In this document: one piece after another, positions 1 to 9,964 of the stretch | How positions within the stretch are numbered: position 1 is the first letter of the stretch | Layout of the letters: every line of letters starts with the position of its first letter | DNA from: Hydrangea macrophylla | Taxonomy: Eukaryota; Streptophyta; Magnoliopsida; Cornales; Hydrangeaceae | Length of the DNA stretch: 64,000 nt | Assembly: GCA_033977485.1 (NCBI GenBank) | Contig: CM066991.1 | Span: 54,104,850-54,168,849, forward strand | Direction: 5' to 3' | Made by a program: the position numbers and the translations under genes | Notes under the pieces: generated by a model | Seen by the model: only the letters and a program-made list of their open reading frames with translations | Databases searched by the model: none | What the model was told of the DNA's origin: nothing

Positions 1-1907
1 CTTGGCCCCTAACTTGGTGTAGGATGCAGCTTCTACCCATTTTGTGAAGTAGTCTATGGCCACCAGAATGTACCGATTTCCATTTGAAGCTTTCGGAATG
101 ATTTCACCAATAATATCGATTCCCCAGGTGGAGAATGGCCAAGGTGAGGTCATGCTGTATAGATGGGATGGTGGCACATGCATCATGTTTGCATGGATCT
201 GGCACTTGTGACACTTTCTCACGTATTCGCAACAATCCTTTTCCAATGTTGTCCAGTAGTACCCTTGTCTTACGATTTTCTTGGCCAGCATGTGACCGTT
301 CATGTGCGGGCCGCATACTCCCTCGTGTATTTCCTCCATCATTCTTCTGGAGCTTTTCCCAAACAAGCAAGTCAGATTGTGACCGTTGTATCCTTTCTTC
401 AGTAGTTTCCCACCGCAAATGATGAATTGCGCTGCGAATCTTTGAATGGCCCTTTTGTCTTTTTTGGTAGATTCTTGGGGGTACGTTCCAATTTCTATGA
501 AGTTCCAGACATCCTGATACCACGGTGTTTCATTCTCTTCTGCTTCGATTACGGCGATCATGTTGAACGAAGGCTCGTACCTTTGCTCAATTACCAAAGG
601 CATCATCCTGACTCCCACAGTAATTTTGATCATGGAGGCTAAGGTAGCCAACGAATCTGCTAGCTGATTCTCCTCCCTGGGCAAGTAGAGGAATGTGATG
701 TTCTTGAATTGCTTCTTGAGTCCATCGAGATGGTCATGGTAGGGCTTCAACCTCTCTTCCTTCACCTTCCATTCCCCTCTGGCTTGTGACACAATGAGAT
801 TCGAATCTCCGAAGACATCTAGCTTTTGAATTCTCAATTCTATGGCCGCTTCCATCCCCAGAATGCACGCTTCATATTCAGCAGTGTTGTTGGTGGAGTT
901 ACAATTGAGCTTGACTGCTAGTGGGGTGTGGTCCCCGTTTGGTGATACTAGGATTATTCCTACCCCGTAGCCTTTCGTGTTGGCTGCTCCATCAAAGTAC
1001 AACTTCCATTGTTCTTCCGTGATTTCCATGATATTTTCGTCCGGGAATGGGAAGTCTCCACTTTCTTCGGAGTCAATGGCGTGTTTCGCAAGATGCTCGG
1101 CCACAGTTCTCCCTTTTACCGATTTGCTTGTAACATACTTGATATCGAATACGGATAGTAGAAGTAACCAACGGGATATATGACCGGTCAGGGCGGGTTT
1201 TTCGAGGAGGTATTTTAGAGGATCCATGCAGGATATGAGCACAACCGGCAAGGCTAGCATGTAGTGCCTCAGTCAGCGGGTGCACCAAACCAAGGCCCAA
1301 CACGTTTTTTCGAGGGTAGAGTAGTTGAGCTCATACCCAGTCATCCTCTTGCTGAGGTATTATATGGCTTTTTTGGAGTGGCTTTCTTCTCCTTCTTGGG
1401 CTAGCATGCAACCCATGGCATTTTCGGAGACGGATAGGTAAAGGAATAAGGGCTTATGAGGCGTTGGTGGTGAGAGGACAGGCGGATTTTGAAGGTAAGC
1501 TTTTATTTTGTCGAAAGCGGCTTGGCATTGGTCGTCCCATTATAACTTCTCCCCTTTTCTCAACAATCAAAACAGAGGATCGCACGTAGTTGTGAGCTTG
1601 GAAATGAAGCGGCTGATGAATTGGATTCTTCCGAGGAACCCCCTTACCTCTTTTTCATTCCGTGGTGGTGTCATTTCTAGGATTGCCTTGATCTTGGAGG
1701 GATCCACCTCTATCCCCCTTTGTGTGATGAGGAAACCCAAGAGTTTACCGGAAGTCACACCGAAAGTGCATTTCTTTGGATTCAACCTCATCTTGTACTT
1801 ACGCAACCTTTCAAAAAACTTTTCCAGTGCCACTAGGTGTCCGTCTCTATCCTTGGACTTCACAATCATGTCGTCTACGTACACCTCTACTTCCTTGTGA
1901 ATCATGT
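1..1907 (-). pseudogene. Copy A pol, 3' part: RT palm/thumb, RNase H, archaeal-type RNase H, integrase N-terminus
   Basis: The minus strand from 1,902 resumes RT just before the catalytic YVDDMIVKSKDR motif, after the L1 insertion. It continues through the RT thumb (GFLITQRGIEVDPSKI), RNase H, a second RNase H and the HHCC zinc region of integrase, all matching copy B. Frame-breaking stops compared with B are: TGA at 1,567-1,569 (CGA in B), a TGA near 1,274 (CGA in B) and a TAA near 1,349 (TAT in B). The first two are C-to-T changes. The protein would polymerise cDNA and integrate it; this copy cannot be translated through. The long frames on the opposite strand here are shadows. Confidence 0.88.
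1903..1907. repeat. Target site duplication of L1, left (CATGT)
   Basis: CATGT directly precedes the TG of L1 and recurs at 4,532-4,536 directly after its terminal CA. Copy B shows the nearly unduplicated empty site at about 41,403-41,410. Confidence 0.93.
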
Positions 1908-2512
1908 TGTCACGCCCCGCAGTAGCAAAAATAGAGAAAATAAATTCCTTTTTGGACCCGTAGGCCATGACAGTTGAAAGTCACCATATTGTCCATAACC
2001 AAAGTCAAACCATCAGAGTAATGATTCAAACCACATATTGGAAAGTTCTAGGGTTGATATATATAATCAGAGTTCAATACTAACTATTACAAACCATAAG
2101 TATCGCAGAAGTACAAATAAAGTGTTACGGCAACATGTGCCTATAATAAACGTAACTATTTCAAAAGTCTCTAAACATAAACACGAGCTAACTACGGCAC
2201 AGCTTCCAGCCTTCAACTTGCGTAGTAGTCAGCACCAGCATAGCCTCCATCATCGTAGGCTCCTTCCTCGTGGTACCTATCCATGTATGCATCACCTGCA
2301 TACTCAAGGCCCTGGCCAGCTGGACGTTGAATATCCAGCGGCATAAAACGCCGTCAGCTACGAAAGCCGAGTAAATGCAAATACTAACAGAGTATCTACA
2401 GATATGTAGCATATAATGACAACATCAATAAAAAGGATTATCTCATCGTTCGTATGCATGTATGCACCAACCCAATATCTAACAACGGACATCGTCCCAA
2501 ATCTCCCAATAC

Positions 2513-2680
2513 ATAACATAGACTCTTGGGTCCACATTAATCAGACACGTAGTCCCATACCTACGGTCTGTTCACTCTTGACACGCAGTCTCACACATAA
2601 CATAGACTCTTGGGTCCACATTAATCAGACACGTAGTCCCATACCTACGGTCTGTTCACTCTTGACACGCAGTCCCATAT
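2513..2680. repeat. Direct duplication inside L1 (about 76 bp x 2)
   Basis: A block starting at CACATAACATAGACTC and running to the CACGCAGTC repeat edge occurs twice back to back, almost identical. It sits just before the 26-bp array and may be an earlier round of the same kind of expansion. Confidence 0.8.
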
Positions 2681-2754
2681 AATCTAGCCAAACGCCCCGA
2701 TATACTTTGGCCAACACGCCCCTGATACATCCTGGCCAACACGCCCAATACTTT

Positions 2755-3217
2755 ACTCTGGCCAACTCGCCCAATATGTTACTCTGGCCAACTCGCCCAA
2801 TGTATTACTCTGGCCAACTCGCCCAATGTGTTACTCTGGCCAACTCGCCCAATGTGTTACTCTGGCCAACTCGCCCAATGTGTTACTCTAGCCAACTCGC
2901 CCAATGTGTTACTCTGGCCAACTCGCCCATATGTTACTCTGGCCAACTCTCCCAATGTATTACTCTGGCCAACTCGCCCAATGTGTTACTCTGGCCAACT
3001 CGCCCAATGTGTTACTCTGGCCAACTCGCCCAATGTATTACTCTGGCCAACTCGCCCATATGTTACTCTGGCCAACTCGCCCCATATGTCACTCTGGCCA
3101 ACTCGCTCAATGTGTTACTCTGGCCAACTCGCCCATATGTTACTCTGGCCAACTCGCCCCATATGTTACTCTGGCCAACTCGCCCAATATGTTACTCTGG
3201 CCAACACGCCCATATGT
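2755..3217. repeat. 26-bp tandem array in L1
   Basis: About 18 copies of a 26-bp unit (core CTGGCCAACTCGCCCAAT, then TGTTACT) with 25-bp variants where CCCATATG replaces CCCAATGTG. The 25/26-bp mix opens long frames in several phases, which I do not treat as coding. There are no spacers, so it is not a CRISPR. It lies in the downstream part of L1 relative to the TATA box. Confidence 0.95.
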
Positions 3218-3570
3218 AATACTCGACACGAAGTCCTACTGCTATAGCCTCCCATATCCGACACGTAGTCCAATTCTATCATACGTCGACCAGACACGAA
3301 CTCCCGAACCTGTCCCAGCATCTGGGATTCCACAGTCAACATCATACGGTCATAGTGACCGCATTCTCGCGCACCCATAAATAGTATCGACCTCTGCGGT
3401 CGATAGACCCACTAATATGCACGTCGGCTTCTCAATCTCGTCATTATCTCATATATATCAAAATGATATAACAATACAAGGAAAATACAGGGTATTACAC
3501 ATAACAACATTCAAACCAAAACTAGAATGAAATATTAGGCATCATGTATGATTCTAGTAAAAATAGGACA

Positions 3571-3850
3571 CATGGGTATTTTGGTCATTTTCCAATTTAT
3601 AAGTCAGGATCCGAAAATGTAAAAGTTACATGAGATCAAATAAATAAGTATTCATGTTGTAAGTTAAGAGTTTTCGATCCCCGTTAAGAAAATATCTTGA
3701 TTTCAGTCGATTTAAGTGAAAATAGATCACAAGGGTATTTTGGTCATTTTCCCAATTTTGTACGTCCACAACCGAATTTTATAAAAGTTCCGTGAGATTA
3801 AATAAATAAGTATTCATGTTGGAAGTTAAGAGTTTTCGATCCTCATTAAG
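3571..3850. repeat. Diverged direct repeat in L1 (about 165-bp period, two copies)
   Basis: GGGTATTTTGGTCATTTTCC followed about 70 bp later by AAATAAATAAGTATTCATGTT and TTAAGAGTTTTCGATCC occurs twice (from about 3,571 and 3,735). Confidence 0.75.
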
Positions 3851-4098
3851 AATCCATCTCGATTCCAGTCGTATTTGAAAAATACCAGTTTATCGTATTT
3901 ATGCCGTATTTATCTAAATACGAAATATAATACGTATAAACATCACACAATTAATATAAATCATAATCATAATCATGTGTTCATAACAAAGTGTAATATA
4001 AATAGCTGAGTGAGTTGGAGACTCACCTAAATTCGCAGAATAATAATGCCGAGAAAACCCGAAGAATCTTCGAATATAAAATTCCGGCTTCAAATAGC

Positions 4099-4210
4099 GT
4101 TCTTGGTGTTCTTGGTGTACTAGGTGTGTTCTTGGTGTTCTTGGTGTTTGTGTGTGCGTTCTTGGTGTTTGTGTGTGCGTTCTTGGTGTTCTTGGTGTTT
4201 GTGTGTGCGT
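4099..4210. repeat. Low-complexity TTCTTGGTGT / TGTGTGTGCG repeats in L1
   Basis: Irregular repeats of GTTCTTGGTG and GTTTGTGTGTGCG. Open frames here are by-products of the repeat. Confidence 0.85.
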
Positions 4211-4264
4211 TAGGATGACTTCTCAACCTCATAAGTCTCAAGATAAAATGTAATGGAATGGTCC

Positions 4265-4275
4265 CATATATATAG
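4265..4275 (-). promoter_or_regulatory. TATA box of L1
   Basis: The minus strand reads CCTATATATATGGG about 260 bp inside the TG end of the LTR, the expected U3/R position. It supports minus orientation for L1. Confidence 0.65.
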
Positions 4276-4536
4276 GAACCAAGGAGGGACCTCACCTTGC
4301 AATTACCAAGAGTTAAAGGTTCGAAGGATAATTATTTCCTTAGGACATGTTTGGTTGGAAAATCATAACTGGTCCAAATATACCAGATATTCACAAATCT
4401 GCTAAATTTCTGTTTCTAAAAATTCTGAAAATTTATAAACGAGTTCTATAAATACTGAATATTATAATAACAACATAAAAATACTTATTCACCTTGGGAA
4501 ATAAATATTTAAAAAAATAGCGGGTATTACACATGT

Positions 4537-6643
4537 CATGCAGCAGAGTGGTGGCAGCTCTTTGGTAGGTCGCCCCAGCATTCTTGAGCCCGAAAGGCAT
4601 TACTCTATAACAGTAGGTCCCCCAGGGGGTGGTGAATGTCGTCTTTTCCCGATCTTCTGGCGCCATAAGAATCTGATTATACCCTGAGAAACCATCCATG
4701 AATGATAGTAGCTCATGCCCTGCGGTGTTATCTACCAAAACGTCAATGTGGGGAAGCGGGAAGTCATCCCTGGGACTGGCCTTGTTTAGATCAATTAAGT
4801 CGACGCACACACGAACTTTTCCATCCTTCTTCGGGACTGGCACGATATTGGCAACCCATTCCGGATATTCGGTGACAATGATGAATTCTGCCTTGAATTG
4901 CTTCTCCACTTCTTCCTTAACCTTGAGTGCCCACTCCGGCCTCATGCGCCTCAGTTTCTGCTTGACATGTTTAGAATTAGGGATGAGGGGAATATGATGT
5001 TGGACAATGTCAGGATCGACCCCAGGCATGTCTTCGTAAGACCAAGCGAAAACATCTTTGAATTCTTTTAGCAAGAGGGTAAATTTTTCTTTTTCTTCTT
5101 TATTAAGAGTTGAGCCATTTTGCACAATTTGGGGATTATCTGTTTCACCTAGGTTAACTGATAAAGTATCTTCGATTATTTTATAAGCAGGCGGTTTTTC
5201 AATTAGTTGCTTAAGTTCAATTGGGAGATCCTCGGAGGGATCTGTGCATTCAAAAGTATTAGACACAGAGGAGTAAGCAGAATCGTCTTTCATTTCATTC
5301 ATGATAGGTGAAGTGACTACATTGGACAGTGGTGGGCTTACAGTAGCCGACTCTGGTACAGACTCGATAATCGGCAGTACAGACTCTGGGGGAACAGGGG
5401 ATAGGGAGACACAGACAGATGACTCTGCAGCCTGGTTGCTCAGACCCTCCTCAGTTGGCTTGATCTGATCATCTTGGCTCTTGGCCCTCTTTTCTTCCTT
5501 CTTCTCAATGGATTCCTCCCACATTTTCTCGATGGCTTCAGTGTCCAGGCATTTCAACCAGTCTTCCTCCGAGGTTTTCTCAATTTCTTCGGGATAGAAC
5601 GGATCTTGATATGGAGGCCTCTCGCAGTCAGCGAAGATTTCAAGTCCGGGGTGCCTTTTCCCAGTGGTTTGATGGATCCAGGGTTCGGGGAACCCAAAGT
5701 AAGGGAAGTCATCCCCCTCTTTGATGAATTGTCCATTCAAGGTCTTGCGGTATGGTGGGAGACCCCTTACCCTTTTCTTCCACGGCCTCTGTAGCTCGAT
5801 GTCTTCTTCAGTGGGCCTGTATCCTAGCCCAAAAGTACCTTGCTGTCCTTTGATCTGAGGGAACTCTCGAATCCCTTGCTGGCGTCGGCCCAATCCCATT
5901 CGAGGGAAGTAGTTCATTTTGAGGACGATGTTGACAACCGCAGAGTGGATCTCAGGGAACCTGTCTTCATAATTGATCATGTGGACTTCTTCCATGAAGA
6001 ATCCTACAATTTCTCCTTCTTCTAACTCAGGTATTTGGATTTCAAAGACGGGAGTATAGTTCGGGAAAGCTTCATTACCCCAACTATTACCGAGGATGAT
6101 TTTCACTTCCTTCTCATGGATGTACTTGATCATTTGATGCACAGTGGATGATACGGCTTTGTTGACATGCAACCAGGGCCTTCCGATTAGTAAGTTGAAA
6201 GAGGCAGGTATGTCCATGACCTGAAAGACTTCGGTGCTCACCAAAGATCCTACCCGGATTTGGAGAGAAACGGTTCCCATCACATTTCTCCTGGTGTTGT
6301 CATAGGCCCTCACGTATTGCACAGATGGTGTGATGTCAAGGACATTGACCCCCAAGGCGGTGGCAGTCCTTAGGGCACAGACATTTAAGGCTGAGCCCGT
6401 GTTGACTAGATAAAATGGCACCCGTTGTCCCTTACATCCCACGGTGATATATAATGCCTTGTTATGTGCGGATCCCTCTGGTGGCAGGTCCTCATCGGAA
6501 AATGTAATGATTGGGTCGGGGGTAAGTGCACCCAAGAAAGCTACCATGTCCTCCAGCGCGGCGTCGATGGGGACTTCAATCCCAGCCAAGGCATTCAACA
6601 CGGCTTGCCTGTGCTTATAGGATGTTACCATGATGTCCCACAT
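4537..6643 (-). pseudogene. Copy A protease - G-patch - RT (5' part), cut by L1
   Basis: Open from 6,643 into L1, where the frame runs on for about 30 foreign residues and stops at 4,433. Domains: aspartic protease near residue 81, G-patch-like segment (MGLGRRQQGI ... GTFGLGYRP) near residue 260, and RT from about residue 560 (VPVPKKDGKVRVCVDL, FSGYNQI, PFGLKNAGATYQR). The frame breaks before the YVDD motif. The protease active site reads LVNTGSALNVC, with Asn where copy B has Asp, so catalysis should be lost. A TAG at 6,671-6,673 separates it from gag; copy B has CAG there, so gag and pol were one frame. Confidence 0.9.
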
Positions 6644-6670
6644 CGAGAGATGTGCTTGGGTTTTCTTCAG

Positions 6671-8453
6671 CTATTTTATCAATTCGTTATCCTCTTCGAT
6701 GATCTCAACCATCTTACCCTTCCCCTTGTATTTAACTGGACCCTTCTCGATGGCTTCAGTGGAAGGCTGCAGAGGCTTGTAGTGACGGCCTGACCTGGTC
6801 AGGTGATCAATTTCAGCAGGAGTAGGCCCTTCTACAGTCCCATCCTTTTTGAACCAATCACAATCCGTTCCCACATATGGTTTCTCCGGCTCGTCCCAGA
6901 TAGAAGCGTCACTTTCATCATTGGGATCATACCATTTGAGGTCTACCACCCCCAGATCGTGCTCTTCCAGAAAGAATAAGTCTTGCTCATCGTCTAGCTG
7001 TTGCTGCCACTCGTCATTCTCCCCTTCAATCAGATGAATTCCCACAGAATCCGGGATGTCAATGAAAGGCAAGGGTTGTCCTAGGGGAGTGATATAAGTA
7101 GCAGGGTTGAAGGGTACGGGGTTGGACTCAATGAGGTTGACATTTTGGTGGTTTGGTAGAGGATTTTGGGTGATATGGGGCTGCTTTGGTGGCGGCTCGA
7201 TGATGTTCTGGTCAATAAGGTCTTGAATGTCATGGCGAAGGCGCACGCAATCATCAGTGTTGTGGCCCGGGGCTTGGTGGTAGGTACACCGCTTGGACAT
7301 ATCGCAGTTTGGCGGGAGGGGGGTGTTTCGGGGTTGGAGTAGTTGGAGATGGCTTTTTTTGAGGAGGCGGTCTAAAGCTGAGGAGAGAGAGATTTCTAAC
7401 TTGGTGAAATTGCGAGGGGGCTTTTTCTGGAAGGGGCGATTGGAGGGGTTTGCCTGGCTGGAGGGTTGGTATGGCCTAAGAGAGTACGCCATGGGTTGGC
7501 TGCTAAGGGCATTGACATCCGGGGGATTCCGGGAGTAGTTAGGTCTTCTGGACTGACTCGGGGGCTCTTCCCTTTTTATCTTTCCTTCTCTGATAGCGTC
7601 TTCAATCCGGGTTTCGACTTCAAACAACTCCTCAAAGGTGGAGATGGACTGGTAGAATAATTTCTCATGGTAGAGGGGCTGCAGATTCCAGATGAGCATC
7701 CTTACCTGTTCTTTTTCGATTGGCCGGTGGGTCATTTGGGCTACCTTGTTCCTCCATCTGCTCAGAAATGCAGTGAAGGATTCATTGTTGTTTTTCCGGG
7801 GTTGTTTCCAAATCCCTGATGGTGACATCCAGCTCTTGATTGTAGGAGTAATGATCGACGAAGACTCGAACGATGTCTTCCCAGGCCCGAGTTTTGGAGG
7901 CATCCAAGGTTAGGAACCACGATAGTGCAGACTTTTTAAGGGTTTGCGGGAACAACATCGCAATGTGTTCGTGGGTACAACCCATGGACTGGAAGATACT
8001 CATACATAGCTTCACATGACTTTTCGGATTCCCAGTTCCGTCAAAACGGTCGATGGCAGGCATCTTGAAATTCTCTGGCAGTTTCAGCTTGACAGGCTCG
8101 AAGAGGCCTTCCAGGTCTAGCATGTAATCATCGACCCCCTTGCTTTTTCTCAGTACGCTTTCTAGCTTGTCGACCTTGTCCATTTTCTCTTAGAGCTTTT
8201 TCTCGTACGCGAACGGTGGAACCCCTTGAAACCAGTCTTCCTCCCTATTATTCTCATGCAGGGGAGGTTCAAATCCCGGTGGTGGAAACCCGGGTGGAGG
8301 TTGCAGCTGCTGCTGTTTCAGTTCTTCCATGAACTTCAGAACCTGGGCCAGGCTGTCGGACTGCTGGCTTATGGTCGCTCCCAATTCAGTAACCTTGTTT
8401 TCCAACTCTTCCATATTCATGTTGAAGTAAGCTGTCGGACTGATTCTGATCAA
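6671..8453 (-). pseudogene. Copy A gag (broken)
   Basis: Gag would form the cytoplasmic particle that packages the RNA. Starting MIRISPTAYFNMNMEELEN at 8,453, it shows a Pro/Gln-rich stretch, the retrotransposon Gag core (DRFDGTGNPKSHV, ALSWFLTL, FLSRWRNKVAQM) and a zinc-knuckle variant CTYHQAPGHNTDDC typical of Tat gags. Breaks: TAA at 8,190-8,192 (CAA in B), a 1-bp frameshift near 7,797 (extra base in a C run compared with B) and TAG at 6,671-6,673 (CAG in B). The start is the first Met and is shared with copy B. Confidence 0.88.
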
Positions 8454-8810
8454 TCGATCATCCGAACTCCTGACCCACGAAGAGGACCCTGACTGCTGAC
8501 CTTGGGAATCTATACCGACCTGACAGATTTCGAGAGGACTAGATTAGATCTTGACAGTGGTGACTCTAGACAGACAAAGATAGTGATGTGGACCGACTCG
8601 AAATAGTGCGTGCAGATTGATGGGGAATGGTGCATGCAAGTGGGACAAGCATGCGGATGTAAGCCCTAATCTATATGATGCTTCTATTTCTAACAAATAG
8701 CAGTTAAACAGATAAGGTCCTAGCCATATAGAGTGTGCTAACCTTACTTTCCAGTATGATCACCAAGGGATAACAGGGATTTCCGGGATACTTCGGGTAA
8801 TTTTGGACAG

Positions 8811-9370
8811 AGTTTCTGGGAGAAACTGGTTAATATGGTTATATCTGGGATATCTGGACAGAGTTTCTGGGGGAAACTGGTCAATATGGTTATATCTGGG
8901 ATATCTGGACATAGTTTCTGGGAGAAACTGGTCAATATGATTATATCTGGGGTATTTGGACAGAGTTTCTGGGGGAAACTGGTCAATATAGTTATATCTG
9001 GGTATCTGGACAGAGTTTCTGGGAGAAACTGGTCAATATGGTTATATCTGGGATATCTGGACAGAGTTTTTGGGAGAAACTGGTCAATATGGTTATATCT
9101 GGGATATCTGGACAGAGTTTCTGGGGGAAACTGGTCAATATGGTTATATCTGGGATATCTGGACAGAGTTTCTGGGAGAAACTGGTCAATATGGTTATAT
9201 CTGGGGTATCTTGGACAGAGTTTCTGGGAGAAACTGGTCAATATGGTTATATCTGGGATATCTGGACAGAGTTTCTGGGAGAAACTGGTCAATATGGTTA
9301 TATCTGGGATATCTGGACAGAGTTTCTGGGAGAAACTGGTTAATATGGTTATAGTGATCATACCGTCTAG
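8811..9370 (-). repeat. 51-bp double-hairpin array in copy A leader
   Basis: Eleven head-to-tail 51-bp units between primer site and gag. Each holds two perfect short inverted repeats: GTTTCT-GGG-AGAAAC and ATATC-TGG-GATAT. The unit length is a multiple of three, so both strands are open for over 180 codons; I treat these frames as artefacts. Copy B has eight units with a distinct consensus (GGGATATCGGGACAG instead of GGGATATCTGGACAG). Position suggests a role in the leader RNA, such as packaging, dimerisation or translation control. Confidence 0.95.
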
Positions 9371-9946
9371 CAGGTTTTCATACTCCTATGTCTTAGGACC
9401 GATAAACAAGGTTTGCGGTGTATATCTTCGTGAGCATGGAGCAAACATCCTTGTCATGGTGCCTAGGCAGGTCAACTCAATGTAATCACATGTGAGTGAT
9501 TGCCTTGGGAATCATAAAGAAGAGGTTCTGTTCTATGCCACATAAGCGTCTACACCACTCAGGTAATCCCATCAGGGCATACAGCAGTTATATCACATTG
9601 TCCTATCTGAAAAGATAAATGAACAGTCCTATGAAAGGTTCTACGGGAATCTATATGCAAAGGCTGGGTTTAGTCAAAGAGGGTCCGTTGACGAGAGTTC
9701 CAATATACCGTTAGAGAGACAGTACGGAGGTTTGTACTCTTTTTGATATACCTTGGAAGGTACAGTATCAACGGTGACTTGTGCCCTGGCACAGCAAGAC
9801 CAGAACAATGCCAGCGCCGCGTTTCAAACACAGTCGGAGGGGAAAATGCAAGAGTGCAATGCGGTGAACCAAACACGGTAAAAAGATGATTTTAAGGATG
9901 CTTCTTATGAGTCAAACCTCTGTATTATTTTGTTTTAAAATAAAAA

Positions 9947-9964
9947 TCCCCAGCAGAGTCGCCA
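9947..9964 (-). other. Primer binding site, copy A (tRNA-Arg type)
   Basis: The minus strand reads TGGCGACTCTGCTGGGGA three bases after the LTR end ...GGTATCCACA. This is the primer site form used by Tat/Ogre elements. Confidence 0.85.

Larger units (their letters stand above)
1908..4531 (-). mobile_element. Solo LTR L1 (2,624 bp) inserted in copy A RT
   Basis: It begins TGTCACGCCCC on the plus strand and ends GGGTATTACA, with perfect 5-bp target duplications (CATGT) and a clean empty site in copy B. Read on the minus strand it starts TGTAATACCCGC and ends GGGGCGTGACA, a usual form for plant Ty3/gypsy LTRs. A TATA box lies about 260 bp from that end. It holds no coding capacity, primer site or internal domain, so I read it as a solo LTR left by LTR-LTR recombination. 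A short non-autonomous element is possible, because TGTAATACCCTG recurs at 3,498 on the minus strand. The insertion separates the RT residues just ahead of YVDD. Confidence 0.87.

Noticed and set aside
104..523. 139-codon frames at 104-523 and 39,609-40,028 on the minus strand
   Set aside because: They are out-of-frame shadows of the integrase N-terminal region; the true frame continues the pol domains of copy B.
2755..3217. CRISPR-like appearance of the tandem arrays
   Set aside because: Units are contiguous with no unique spacers, and the context is a plant LTR.
2707..3380. Repetitive proteins from the 26-bp array in L1
   Set aside because: Same peptide phrase appears in all three frames because of 25/26-bp units; not coding.
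4015..4295. Small frames over the TTCTTGGTGT repeats
   Set aside because: Low-complexity sequence inside L1.
8744..9485. Long open frames on both strands across the 51-bp array (and at 45.7-46.1 kb)
   Set aside because: The repeat unit is a multiple of three without stops; no start context, no homology, and the array is in a leader.
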